64,000 nt of DNA from Halomonas litopenaei (GCF_017303055.1 NZ_JAEKJT010000005.1:124001-188000); one strand, 5' to 3'; positions 25,672 through 35,600 are shown, numbered from the stretch's first letter. The notes: generated by a model not told the origin, from the sequence alone. A program made the numbers and translations.

Positions 25672-26496
25672 ATGACAACGACTCCACGGCACGCCCCCTC
25701 GGCGGGTAATCCCTTCAAGGTCGCGATGGCCGAGGGTCATCATCGCATCGGCCTATGGCTATCGCTGGGCGACCCGTATTGCGCTGAAATGTGCGCCAGT
25801 GCAGGCTTTGACTGGCTGCTGATAGATGGCGAGCACGGCCCCAATGACCTGCGTTCACTGCTTTTCCAACTGCAGGCGGTGACGGCCGCCGGTGGCCACC
25901 CGGTAGTAAGAGTGGTGCAGGGCGAAACGGCATTGATCAAGCAAGTACTGGATATCGGTGCACAGACCTTGCTGGTGCCCATGGTCGACACGGCGGAGCA
26001 AGCCCGCGCCATCGTGGCGGCCACCCGCTACCCTCCACAGGGCATCCGCGGAGAAGCCTCACCCATCGTTCGCGCATCCCGCTGGGGCGCCCGTACGGAC
26101 TATCTTCAGCACGCCAATGACGAGGTTTGCCTGCTGGTTCAGGCGGAAAGCGTAACAGCGCTGGATAACCTCGAAGCCATCTGTGCCGTGGATGGTGTCG
26201 ATGGCGTATTCATCGGTCCCGCTGATCTGGCTGCCTCCATGGGGCATCTCGGCAATGCGTCCCACCCCGAGGTGCAAGCAGCCATCGACACCGCCATCAC
26301 GCGGGTCAAGCACAGCGGCAAAGCTGCCGGTGTGCTGACCGGTGACCCGGATCAGGCCAGGCACTACCTGACCCTTGGTGCCCAGTTTGTAGCGGTCGGG
26401 CTGGACGTCAGCCTGCTGATGCAAGCGGTACGACAGCGGGCGGCTGATTTTTCGCTCGGCCCCGCTTCCCCCTCTTCCGCCGATGGTCCCTACTGA
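25672..26496 (+). CDS. HpcH/HpaI-family class II pyruvate aldolase
   Basis: Divalent-metal-dependent aldolase of 274 residues, similar to HpaI (4-hydroxy-2-oxo-heptane-1,7-dioate aldolase) and to 2-keto-3-deoxy-sugar-acid aldolases. The catalytic-face motif [12 protein letters not shown] lies near 44-55, Arg in VVRVVQGE, the metal-binding glutamate in [14 protein letters not shown] and the aspartate in [13 protein letters not shown]. Monocistronic and convergent with the ATP-grasp gene, only 21 bases apart. The physiological aldehyde is not evident from the neighbours. Confidence 0.9.
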   Translation: MTTTPRHAPSAGNPFKVAMAEGHHRIGLWLSLGDPYCAEMCASAGFDWLLIDGEHGPNDLRSLLFQLQAVTAAGGHPVVRVVQGETALIKQVLDIGAQTLLVPMVDTAEQARAIVAATRYPPQGIRGEASPIVRASRWGARTDYLQHANDEVCLLVQAESVTALDNLEAICAVDGVDGVFIGPADLAASMGHLGNASHPEVQAAIDTAITRVKHSGKAAGVLTGDPDQARHYLTLGAQFVAVGLDVSLLMQAVRQRAADFSLGPASPSSADGPY

Positions 26497-26517
26497 CGTT
26501 CGCTGAAGTCCTGACGG

Positions 26518-27459
26518 CTACCACTCGCCGCCGCCACGCTCCAGAGCGGCGGCGATGGCCTGGGGAATGGGCTGGCCGGTGCGCTCGCTGGCGAACAGGT
26601 ACTCACCGGCCGGGTTGACCTCGAGAAAGACGTGACGTCCCTCGGGTGTGACCCTCAGGTCGATGGCGCCGTAGGCCAGGCCGAAGGCCTTCATCAGTGC
26701 CCTGAGGCCTGTCTCCACTTCGGCGGGCAGGGTATAGGCGGACACCCTGGCGCTGCCCACCCCGCTGCGGTAGTCGACCTCATACTGAGGCTCACTTTCA
26801 AAGGCGGTGGCGAACATCTCGCCGGCCACGGCGGTGACCCGAATATCCAGCGCCAGCGGGATATATTCCTGGAAGATCACCGGGGCCAGTCGCACAGCAT
26901 CGAGCTGGGCGAACTCGGCCTCACCGACCTTCAAGGTCTCTCGCGGGGCCTCGACGATATTGCGAAAGGCCTTGCGCACCACGCCACCCTCTTGGTGTCG
27001 GCCGACAAAGTCCGCGGCGGCCTCCGGACGGTTGGTAATCAGGGTATCGGGTATCTCCAGCCCCAGCCGGTGGGCCAGTCGATGTTGAGCAAGCTTGCGC
27101 TGGGCACGCTCGTCGGCCAGAGGATCATTCATCCAGAAGCCGTCCATGGCGTACCACAGGCCCTGAACCGCTTCCTGAGTTTCAGACCAGGCGAACAGGC
27201 GCTCGGTGCCATCGCCCAACGCCGGGTCCAGATCGAAGGGGCGCAGACGTCGATTCCACACCGAGCGCACCTCATCCAGTGCCAGACGCCGACCATCGGG
27301 CAGCGTCAACCACAGGCTGTCGCCGCTGGCACCGGCGTAGGCGAGAATGCCAAGCCGTTGGGGAAAGTCGGCGACGTCGATGACGTCCACCGGTGAATGC
27401 AGATGTTCCAGCACACGCTCGACGTGGGTGTTGTCGGCAAAGGACAGGATCAGAATCAT
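26518..27459 (-). CDS. MvdC/MvdD-type ATP-grasp ligase (graspetide-synthetase-like)
   Basis: RimK-like ATP-grasp ligase of 313 residues. The N-terminal domain (LILSFADNTHVERVLEHL, ADFPQRLGI, then VRSVWNRRLRPFDLDP at 64-79) is characteristic of the MvdC/MvdD group that makes omega-ester or amide rings in microviridin-type graspetides. ATP-grasp residues include Lys163 in VVRKAF, the Glu198 region QEYIP, Asp267 in GAIDLRV and the Mg ligands Glu280/Asn282 in FLEVNPAGEYL. A GGGAG site precedes the ATG. No dedicated short precursor gene is obvious next to it. Upstream on the same strand lie an M43 peptidase with an extreme Lys/Asp/Glu repeat, a 101-residue protein and an M28 peptidase. Substrate unknown; a side-chain crosslinking role is inference. 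Confidence 0.85.
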   Translation of the reverse strand: MILILSFADNTHVERVLEHLHSPVDVIDVADFPQRLGILAYAGASGDSLWLTLPDGRRLALDEVRSVWNRRLRPFDLDPALGDGTERLFAWSETQEAVQGLWYAMDGFWMNDPLADERAQRKLAQHRLAHRLGLEIPDTLITNRPEAAADFVGRHQEGGVVRKAFRNIVEAPRETLKVGEAEFAQLDAVRLAPVIFQEYIPLALDIRVTAVAGEMFATAFESEPQYEVDYRSGVGSARVSAYTLPAEVETGLRALMKAFGLAYGAIDLRVTPEGRHVFLEVNPAGEYLFASERTGQPIPQAIAAALERGGGEW

Positions 27460-27537
27460 GGAAAGCTCCCATGGGCAATGAGACCGCTACGTGAAACATG
27501 GCGGGCGCCAGGGTGACGCTCGCCATGTGAACGGGAG

Positions 27538-29151
27538 CTACTGGCCGCCAAGTTGGAGGTAGGCTTCCCAGGCCTGCTGCCAGGCCATCATCCCCTGCTG
27601 ATCGAGCATGCCCATCTGGTGAAGCTGAGCGTAGTACGCCAGCATTTGCGCGTACTCAGCGAGCAGCGCCTGACCATTGTCTGCACCGTCACTGGTGGGC
27701 GGCTTCAATGACGCTCCGGCAGGAGGCTGGCCGGTCGCCAGCACGAAGGGCTGCAGCGGCGTGCCAAGCTGCACCGGCATGGCGGGTTGCACCGGTACAC
27801 TGTCCAAGCCGCCGGGCTGCGGATTCTCGAAGGCCTGCTTGCCGCCCTCGAGCAGGGCCTTGCCAGGGGCTTCGTAGACCTGCTTGGGGGGATCCAGCGG
27901 CTTGATCTTGCCAGGGTCGACGCCTGGATCCTTGGCCAGGTCCTTGGGCTTGTCCTTGGCCAGGTCCTTTGGCAGCTCCTTGGGTTTTTCCTTGCTGAGC
28001 TCCTTCGGCGGCTCCTTGATGCCGTCCTTCAACAGATCCTTGCCACCATCCTTCGGTCCCTCCTTGGGAAAATCCTTGATCACCTCCTTCGGGCGATCCT
28101 TGGGCAGCTCCTTGCCGGTTTCCTTGGCCGGGTCCTTGATCGGGTCCTTGGCCAGCTCCTTGACGATCTCCTTGGTCAGCTCCTTGGGGCTGTCCTTAGG
28201 CGGGAACTTGGGCAATACCGGCGTACAGGACACCGTCTCGCCGATGGCGCTGCGGGGTCCGTCAAGGCAGGCCTGCATCCGTGCCACCTGGCCTTCGGTG
28301 AACATCACCATGGTGTCGTCATCGACGTAGTCCATGTAGTTCATGAACATGTCGCCGTTGGGACCGTTGTCGCAGGACACCTTGGGAAAGCTGGGCTTGC
28401 CCACGTTAGCGCCGCCTTGGTTGGGCGTATCGTCGACAAAGTCCGAGCCGGAACAGCCGGTGCCATCATCCCCCCAGATATGGAACAGATTGAGCCAATG
28501 GCCGATTTCATGGGTGGCCGTACGCCCCAGATTGAACGGCGCCTGGGCGGTGCCCATGTTGCCGAAGGCCGTGTAGGTCACGACCACGCCGTCGGTGGCG
28601 GCGGGGCCTCCCGGGAACTGGGCATAGCCGAGCAGACCTCCGCTCAGCGGGCAGACCCAGATATTGAGGTACTCATCAGAGGGCCAGCCATCCTTGCCGC
28701 CGGTGGCGTCGGCCTTGACCTTGTCATCCCCCGAGAACCCGCTGACCTCGGTCTGGGTGCGGGTGATGCCGTCGGTGGCGTTGCCGTCTGGATCGGTGGT
28801 GGCCAGGACAAACAGCAGTCTGGCATCCGCCGCCAACGGGGCGAACGGCGCCGGTACGCTGGAGATATCGGCGTTGGTCTTGCGGAAATCCTGGTTGAGG
28901 ATCTCGATCTGGCTGTCGATCTGCTCTCTGGAAATGTTCTGGGTATCGGTCTTGTAGACCACGTGCACCACCACCGGTATGCGCGTGCATCCCGGACGCT
29001 GTGCCATGGTGCCACGCATGGCGCGAAAGGCGTGCTCCTCGATGCGCGCCCGGCGACGGGCGTACCCTGGGTCTTCGTCAAGCAGGCGCCGGTGCAGCGC
29101 CATGGTGCCACAGCAGCGACATCCTCTTGGATGGTTCATTTCTTCAGACAT
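27538..29151 (-). CDS. M43 (pappalysin-like) zinc metalloprotease with a K-[D/E]-x-x repeat tail
   Basis: Metalloprotease of 537 residues. The zinc motif [11 protein letters not shown] is at 214-224, with the Met-turn in MNYMDY at 270-275, as in M43B. Family segments [19 protein letters not shown] and [13 protein letters not shown] precede them. There is no signal peptide; the N-terminus carries a CRCC cluster at 11-14. After the catalytic domain, residues 319-410 are 23 unbroken tetrapeptides beginning Lys-Asp or Lys-Glu. A Pro/Gly/Gln-rich stretch (about 415-490) and a Tyr/Met/Gln-rich amphipathic C-terminus (495-537) follow. The GGGGAG site fits the ATG. The gene lies between a small unknown gene and an ATP-grasp ligase. 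The tail may be a linker or wall-binding polyampholyte, or the ligase substrate (inference). Confidence 0.88.
   Translation of the reverse strand: MSEEMNHPRGCRCCGTMALHRRLLDEDPGYARRRARIEEHAFRAMRGTMAQRPGCTRIPVVVHVVYKTDTQNISREQIDSQIEILNQDFRKTNADISSVPAPFAPLAADARLLFVLATTDPDGNATDGITRTQTEVSGFSGDDKVKADATGGKDGWPSDEYLNIWVCPLSGGLLGYAQFPGGPAATDGVVVTYTAFGNMGTAQAPFNLGRTATHEIGHWLNLFHIWGDDGTGCSGSDFVDDTPNQGGANVGKPSFPKVSCDNGPNGDMFMNYMDYVDDDTMVMFTEGQVARMQACLDGPRSAIGETVSCTPVLPKFPPKDSPKELTKEIVKELAKDPIKDPAKETGKELPKDRPKEVIKDFPKEGPKDGGKDLLKDGIKEPPKELSKEKPKELPKDLAKDKPKDLAKDPGVDPGKIKPLDPPKQVYEAPGKALLEGGKQAFENPQPGGLDSVPVQPAMPVQLGTPLQPFVLATGQPPAGASLKPPTSDGADNGQALLAEYAQMLAYYAQLHQMGMLDQQGMMAWQQAWEAYLQLGGQ
27922..28197 (-). 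repeat. 12-bp-periodic array encoding 23 K-[D/E]-x-x tetrapeptides
   Basis: The array starts [16 protein letters not shown] and ends [16 protein letters not shown], with no frame slip over 276 bases. Every unit has Lys then Asp or Glu; positions three and four vary (Pro, Leu, Ala, Gly, Ile, Val, Thr, Ser). The charge is exactly balanced apart from extra Arg/Lys in two units. Confidence 0.95.
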
Positions 29152-29164
29152 GACTTGCTCCCCG

Positions 29165-29240
29165 CCAGCCAGGAGGCCAGCGTTGTGAGTACGGACTCAT
29201 TGGCCAGCGGCAGGCTGGCCTCCTGCGGCCCCACAACGCT
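29165..29240 (-). promoter_or_regulatory. Leader with mutually exclusive stem-loops upstream of the M43 gene
   Basis: In reverse-strand RNA order: A = AGCGUUGUG (29240-29232), B = AGGAGGCCAGC (29224-29214), B' = GCUGGCC five bases later, and C = a 17-base segment at 29187-29171 that is complementary to both A and B. Possible pairs are B:B' (7 bp), B:C (11-12 bp) and A:C (9 bp). C ends about 19 bases before the start codon, next to the ribosome site. This could control M43 translation or mRNA decay. Confidence 0.5.
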
Positions 29241-29275
29241 CTTCCCATTCGCCTCGGGCGGGTTGCGCCAGGAGC

Positions 29276-29581
29276 CTATCGCTTGGTGATGATCAGAATG
29301 TCCTCTTCCACTGCATCAATGTCGTAATCGCCTTCCCATCCGGGCAACGTCAGCTGCAGCTTCTGTCCTTGCTGCTGCCAATGTCCCGTGGCATCACGAC
29401 AGGGCCGGTCGGATGCGCTGCCGCCGTAGCACTCGGCAGAGCCATCAGGGTGGAGGCAAAGCCGCCGACGAGGCATGCGCGACGGGGCGATCGCCGGTGA
29501 ATCGGGATGGCGCAGAATCATGCAGCCGTTCACTCCCTCCTCCTTCACTTCCACCCAGTCTCCGCACAGCGGCATCGTCAT
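29276..29581 (-). CDS. Small conserved-looking protein of unknown function, 101 residues
   Basis: I do not recognise a family. The ATG at 29581 has an AAGGAGG site 5 bases upstream, one of the strongest in the window, so it is very probably translated. The protein has five cysteines (6, 20, 42, 51, 61), alternates short hydrophobic strands with charged turns, and ends with an acidic patch and a basic tail (DIDAVEEDILIITKR). The GHWQQQGQKLQLTLPGWEGDY part resembles a lipocalin-like beta strand pair. No signal peptide or membrane segment. It lies 41 bases after the M28 gene and 124 bases before the M43 gene, in one direction, so it may be a substrate, inhibitor or partner of these peptidases (inference). 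Confidence 0.75.
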   Translation of the reverse strand: MTMPLCGDWVEVKEEGVNGCMILRHPDSPAIAPSRMPRRRLCLHPDGSAECYGGSASDRPCRDATGHWQQQGQKLQLTLPGWEGDYDIDAVEEDILIITKR

Positions 29582-29622
29582 GGCTGCCTCCTTATGAGGT
29601 GTTGTTCTACGCTCCAGCGCGG

Positions 29623-31134
29623 TCATGCAGAGACCTTCGTCGCCAAGGCCCATTGCCACCCGGCGTCGAGGGACGGATGCCATTGTGCAGACGCCTGCAG
29701 ACGACGGTACTGCGCCAGCAGCGCCTGCCGTTGGGCCTCGAAGTGACGCCACGGGTCCCCCCGATGATGGCGCTCGTCGCCGCGGCAAACACATAGCGGC
29801 AGCGGCGCGGGGGGCTGCATCGACGACCGTAGCCCGGCGCGTTCGGCCACAAAGGCCAGGTTCATGCTGATGATCTTCATCGCATAGTCGATATCGACCG
29901 TGGCCAGCACGTCACCAGGCCCATGGATATTGGCGTTGGCTCCATCGGCACCTTCAATGGTCAATACCGCCGGAATGCCCGCATCAATAAAGGGCACATG
30001 GTCACTCGCGAAGGGATTCAGCGAGACCTGCAGCACAAGATCAGTAAACTGCGCTCCCGCTGTGCTGAGTCCATCGATCATGTCCTGGCTGAGCGGCGCG
30101 CCTTCCAGCAGGACGGCTTGAGGCGTCGCATTGACCGAACCAATCATGTCCATATTGAGCACGCCCGCGATCCGTTGCCGCTCGCTACTCGACAGTCCCG
30201 CGACCCACTGACGGCTACCATGCAGTCCCTGCTCTTCCCCACCGAACAGAACAAAGCTGATGTCGTCGTCGAACGAGTGCTGAGCCAGCACCTCGGCCAT
30301 CAGCACTAGCGCCGCTGATCCGCTGGCGTTGTCGTCGGCGCCCGGAGCTGGCGCCGACGGTCCTCCCTGATGATTGACGCTGTCCAGGTGCGCCACGACC
30401 AGCCAATGCCGAGGATGGGCGCCAACCCCTGCCAGCGCGGCTGCCACATTGCTACTGGTGCCCCCTGTCGGGATCGATACGGTCTGACGCGAACAGGACA
30501 AACCCGCAGCAGCAAATTGGCCTTCCGCCCAATCTGCGGCCTCGCCATAGCTGGCGCTGGTAGAATGCCGAGTGGGCCAGGACACCAGCTGTCTGATCAG
30601 CTGGTCATAGCGTGAACGCGAGGCCGAGTTCACCAGGGCTGTCAGCGACGTGGCGCGAGTCTCAGGACCCTCGTTGGGCTTGGCCCGATGGAACAGAACA
30701 GTGTCCTTGTTCAGCGGAAACAGGCGAAAACACGGCTCCTGATGGTCATCGAGCCCAGCGTTGATCTGACGCGCCGTGGCTCGGTCCAGGTCGACCACCA
30801 GATAGCGGCCCGCATCCAGCAGTACCGGCACGTCGGGATACTGCTGCTGAAACAGCCGGCCCTTCTGGCAAACACCGTGCAGGCTCCCTCGGGCGACATC
30901 CACCGCCCGCACGTCGGCGCTATTGCCAGTACTATTGCCAGTACTATCTCCAGTACTATCTCCAGTACTATCGCCAGTACCGTCATCAAGCGTCGCACGC
31001 AGCGCCGGCCAGCGCGCATTGGGCGCGACCAACAGCTGCTGACCTCCCGCCTGCACCCGCCAGACTCCCGCTACTGTCAGCGGTTTGGCGCGAGCGGAAG
31101 AAGACGTTATCGTTTGCCTCAGTATCACCTTCAT
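29623..31134 (-). CDS. M28-family zinc aminopeptidase
   Basis: Metallo-aminopeptidase of 503 residues counted from the ATG at 31134, preferred over one 21 bases upstream because an AAAGGG-like site precedes it. Co-catalytic zinc ligands are complete: His249 in VVAHLDS, bridging Asp267 in GADDNASG, Glu300/Glu301 in FGGEEQG, Asp329 in LNMDMIG and His379 in SDHVPF. There is no signal peptide, unusual for M28. The first 160 residues form a non-catalytic region containing a [G-(D/N)-S-T]5 repeat. About 60 residues with CVC and many Arg/His follow the catalytic domain. It is the first gene of the peptidase/ATP-grasp cluster. Confidence 0.9.
   Translation of the reverse strand: MKVILRQTITSSSARAKPLTVAGVWRVQAGGQQLLVAPNARWPALRATLDDGTGDSTGDSTGDSTGNSTGNSADVRAVDVARGSLHGVCQKGRLFQQQYPDVPVLLDAGRYLVVDLDRATARQINAGLDDHQEPCFRLFPLNKDTVLFHRAKPNEGPETRATSLTALVNSASRSRYDQLIRQLVSWPTRHSTSASYGEAADWAEGQFAAAGLSCSRQTVSIPTGGTSSNVAAALAGVGAHPRHWLVVAHLDSVNHQGGPSAPAPGADDNASGSAALVLMAEVLAQHSFDDDISFVLFGGEEQGLHGSRQWVAGLSSSERQRIAGVLNMDMIGSVNATPQAVLLEGAPLSQDMIDGLSTAGAQFTDLVLQVSLNPFASDHVPFIDAGIPAVLTIEGADGANANIHGPGDVLATVDIDYAMKIISMNLAFVAERAGLRSSMQPPAPLPLCVCRGDERHHRGDPWRHFEAQRQALLAQYRRLQASAQWHPSLDAGWQWALATKVSA
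30916..30975 (-). repeat. 12-bp tandem repeat encoding G-[D/N]-S-T in the M28 gene
   Basis: Five in-frame 12-base units encode GDST, GDST, GDST, GNST and GNSA. They form a flexible Gly/Ser/Thr/Asp loop in the N-terminal region. It is a likely slippage site and the second tetrapeptide repeat in this four-gene cluster. Confidence 0.93.
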
Positions 31135-31727
31135 GGAGTCACCCTTTGCTGCCATCGGCAGCAGGGACGATGCGCCAGAACGAGACGGTCCCGCTCACCG
31201 GCAGAACCCTCTTCAGCGGAATTAGCCGCAGCGTAATGGATTATCAAGGTAGTTGTTTCACGGCCAACCGTCTGTGGCTGCCCTGGCTCCAGCAACCTCA
31301 GGCACCTATCCGTAACTCTTTGATCATCATCGAATCATCTGAGTGAACGGATCATCCACACCGGGTGGTGTCAGTTCCCTGAGAAAAAAGTGCACAGAAA
31401 ATCAGTGGGCTGGCGAGAGATGAAACTTTTTCACCTAACGACACACCAAGCTGAGTGGAGGTCTCGTCCAGGCCAGGTCGTGCCGTTCATGTAGTAAAGC
31501 TCCGAATCTGATCAGCGATGAAATCGCCAGCCGTGTGCTCTGCGCAGGCCTGCCACCACCGGCGTACTGGCGACAAAAGGTCGGCATATTCGAGAATATT
31601 GTCATCATTGTCGCCGAGAAAGGACCATACAGACGGTAGAACACGCCTGTTAGTTGCTTTATACTTTCGTCGTAAATTTACGATCTCGACATCCCGTCGG
31701 GATCGTTTTCGTTTGTCGGGAGGTCCC
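31135..31727. other. 593-base intergenic region between the M28 and MFS genes
   Basis: It must contain the reverse promoter for the peptidase cluster and the forward MFS promoter. Visible elements are an ACACC-GGGT-GGTGT hairpin near 31360, a possible -10 TATACT at 31660-31665, and two palindromes next to the MFS start. A reverse frame between 31487 and 31831 encodes protein-like sequence (WSFLGDNDDNILEYADLL) but overlaps the MFS start; it could be a decayed regulator. No intact gene is supported. Confidence 0.6.
31670..31703 (+). promoter_or_regulatory. Two perfect palindromes upstream of the MFS gene
   Basis: TCGTAAATTTACGA (31670-31683) sits 4 bases after a TATACT -10-like box, an ideal repressor position. 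ATCCCG-T-CGGGAT (31691-31703) follows and is succeeded by CGTTTTCGTTT, so it might act as an attenuator. The regulator is not in sight. Confidence 0.5.
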
Positions 31728-32951
31728 ATGGCAATCTCCATCACCAATCTTCGTGCACGGCATCCTCGCCTGGCGGAGCTCGCCCTTGCCCTTGGTGGCT
31801 TCGGCATCGGTACCAGCGAATTCGTGATCATGGGGTTGATGGAGCGGGTCGCTCAGGACCTGTCGGTCAGTTCCGCTGACGTGGGCTACGCGATTTCCGC
31901 CTATGCCCTCGGCGTGGTTGTCGGCGCTCCATTGATCTCGGCGCTGGCGGCACGGGTGCCCAGGCGTACACTGCTGATCTGCCTGATGCTGGTCTTCGCC
32001 ATTGGCAATATCGCCAGCGCCCTGGCCACCAGCTTCTGGCCCTTCGTCGGGCTGCGCTTCATTGCGGGCTTGCCCCACGGCGCCTATTTCGGCGTCGCCG
32101 CTCTGGTCGCCGCCGCCGCGGTCCCGGTCGAGGAGCGAGCGCGGGCCATCAGTCGTGTCATGCTGGGTCTGACCAGTGCCATCGTGATCGGCGCCCCCCT
32201 GGCGACCTGGGCCGGTCAGTGGATGGGCTGGCAGTTTGCCTTTCATGCGGTCGGTGTCATCGCCTTCCTTACCATGGGCATGATCCGGCTGTTCGTGCCG
32301 CGCCAGCCCCATGACGTCAAGGCCAGTCCCAAGCGCGAGCTGACAGCCCTGGTGAAACAACGCGTGCTTTACACTCTGGGCGTTGCCAGCATCGGCTTTG
32401 GCGGCATGTTCTCGGTCTTCAGCTACGTGGTCCCCACCTTGCGCGCCCAGGCCGACATGCCCGAGTCCATCGGACCCTGGGTCCTGGCGATCTTCGGCAT
32501 CGGTGGCATCATCGGCAACCTGGTCGGTGCACGCGCCGCCGATCGCCACTTGATGAAAGCGGTGCCCAGAATCCTGCTGTGGTGTCTGGTCGTCCAGGCC
32601 GCCTTCTACTTTGCCGCCAACAACCTTTACACCGGCATACTGTTTGTCGGCCTGGTCGGCACCAGCATGGCGCTGGGGCCTGCCCTGCAGACCCGCCTGA
32701 TGGACGTCGCCGGCGACGCTCAGACCATGGCGGCCTCGATGAACCACGCTGCGTTCAACTGTGCCAATGCCTTGGGTGCCTATCTCGGTGGTGTGGCCAT
32801 CAAGGCGGGCGCTCCCTGGTCATCCAGTGGCCTGGTGGGTGCAGGGCTGGCGTTTGGCGGCCTGGTGGTGTTCATGCTGGGGCTGCGGGCAGAAAAACGC
32901 AGCGACGCCCGTCGTGCCGCACGGGCGCAGGCGGCCGACAACAACGCCTGA
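31728..32951 (+). CDS. MFS exporter, AraJ/sugar-efflux-type
   Basis: Proton-driven major-facilitator transporter of 407 residues with 12 predicted helices. The opening LALALGGFGIGTSEFVIMGLM and the ADVGYAISAYALGVVVGAPL segment are typical of the DHA1 AraJ/YdhP/NepI group, and the motif-A region appears as ALAARVPRRTLLI. The start at 31728 follows a GGGAGG site; the longer frame upstream is promoter DNA. Substrate unknown; relatives export sugars, purines or drugs. It stands alone with a palindromic operator. Confidence 0.9.
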   Translation: MAISITNLRARHPRLAELALALGGFGIGTSEFVIMGLMERVAQDLSVSSADVGYAISAYALGVVVGAPLISALAARVPRRTLLICLMLVFAIGNIASALATSFWPFVGLRFIAGLPHGAYFGVAALVAAAAVPVEERARAISRVMLGLTSAIVIGAPLATWAGQWMGWQFAFHAVGVIAFLTMGMIRLFVPRQPHDVKASPKRELTALVKQRVLYTLGVASIGFGGMFSVFSYVVPTLRAQADMPESIGPWVLAIFGIGGIIGNLVGARAADRHLMKAVPRILLWCLVVQAAFYFAANNLYTGILFVGLVGTSMALGPALQTRLMDVAGDAQTMAASMNHAAFNCANALGAYLGGVAIKAGAPWSSSGLVGAGLAFGGLVVFMLGLRAEKRSDARRAARAQAADNNA

Positions 32952-33014
32952 GGCGGCGACCGACCGACGATCTCGGCCGGGCACACTCCCGACCCGCTCC
33001 GCCGGGTGGTTCAT

Positions 33015-33051
33015 ACGACAGCGCCGGTCCCCTGAGGACCGGCGCTGTCGT
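33015..33051. terminator. Bidirectional terminator hairpin
   Basis: A 16-bp perfect stem (ACGACAGCGCCGGTCC and its complement) with loop CCTGA separates the convergent MFS and CdsA genes. T-rich tails are short, but the position and stem strength are typical. Confidence 0.75.
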
Positions 33052-33085
33052 CATGACGCCCACAAGGCAGAGGTAGCGAGTCAGC

Positions 33086-34034
33086 TCAGGCGACAGACCA
33101 GAAGTAGCGCACCACATGAAAGAAGATGGGCGCGGAAAAGATCACTGAATCCAGGCGATCGATAAAGCCACCATGCCCTTCAATCAGGTGTCCCCAATCC
33201 TTGATCCCGCGATCACGCTTGATCGCTGACATCACCAGCCCTCCAACGAAGCCCAGCAACGCGATCATCAGTGCCAGCAAGGCCGCCTGGAGCAAGGTAA
33301 ACGGGGTCATCCAGGCCAGTCCGGCACCGACCAGGGTGGCACTCGCCACCCCTCCGACAAACCCTTCAAGCGTCTTCGATGGGGACAAGCGTGGGGCGAT
33401 CTTGCGCCGACCTATCAGCTTGCCCCACACGTACTGCAGCACGTCACTGAGCTGGACGACGACGATAAGAAAGGCAATCAGCAGGACATTGCGCCCTTCA
33501 AAACCGGGAATATCCAGCGTCAGCAATGCGGGCACGTGCGATACGCAGAACACGCACACCATCAAGGCCCACTGCACCTCGCTGACTCGGTCTAAAAAGC
33601 CATGGCTATCGCCCCTGATCGCGGCGACAACCGGCAGCAGCAAGAAGGCATACACCGGAATGAAGATCGAATACATGCCGTAGTACTGCTGCCAGATAAA
33701 CACGTACTGCACGGGCAGCACCACGAAGAACACCAGCGCCAACGCCCAGTGATCGGCGCGTCGAGAAGGAATCAGGCTGAGAAATTCGCGCAGCGCGGAG
33801 AAGGAGGCAAAGGCGAACAGCAGCACCACGCCTGTTCGTCCGCCCAGCAGGGCGATGCCCATCAGTATCGCCATCAGCCACCAGGAACGAATACGCTGGT
33901 TGAGGTTCTCGATCACCTCGTTCTCCCCACCAGGGGAGTAACGCCTCGCCAACACGAAACCGATGGTACTCGCGACCACCAGGATGCCGGCAATCGCCGC
34001 CAGCAGCGTTCCCAGGCCTGCGGGGATCACCATG

Positions 34035-34042
<8 letters not shown>
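33086..34042 (-). CDS. cdsA: Phosphatidate cytidylyltransferase (CdsA family)
   Basis: Membrane enzyme making CDP-diacylglycerol from phosphatidic acid and CTP, 318 residues with about eight hydrophobic helices. The C-terminal CDS signature is intact: SAIKRDRGIKDWGHLIEGHGGFIDRLDS, including the conserved KD and GHGG..DR.D residues. It overlaps the upstream acyltransferase gene by 8 bases, so substrate and product enzymes are coupled. The gene is not in the uppS-dxr-rseP-bamA group where gammaproteobacterial cdsA normally lies, so this is probably a second copy (YnbB-like), unless the canonical one is absent. Confidence 0.9.
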
Positions 34043-35507
<1,465 letters not shown>

Positions 35508-35570
35508 GGTACCTCCTCACCACCACGCCGGTGGGCAAGCGGTTCGGCACTGCAACGACCGTCCAGCGTC

Positions 35571-35600
35571 TTGTCAGAAGCGGCGTGACTCGAGTAATCT
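35571..35600 (+). promoter_or_regulatory. Sigma-70-like promoter for rpoZ-spoT
   Basis: TTGTCA (35571-35576) and TAATCT (35595-35600) are separated by 18 bases, in the 215-base spacer after gmk. They are about 120 bases upstream of the rpoZ start. Confidence 0.5.

Noticed and set aside
27787-29289. 500-codon forward open frame rich in Leu/Gly with periodic LGQLL-like units
   Set aside because: Antisense of the M43 gene; its periodicity is merely the mirror of the K-[D/E]-x-x repeat.
31487-31831. 114-codon reverse frame with protein-like C-terminus
   Set aside because: It overlaps the start of the MFS gene by about 100 bases, has no ribosome site at any Met, and could not be assigned; kept only as a possible decayed gene.
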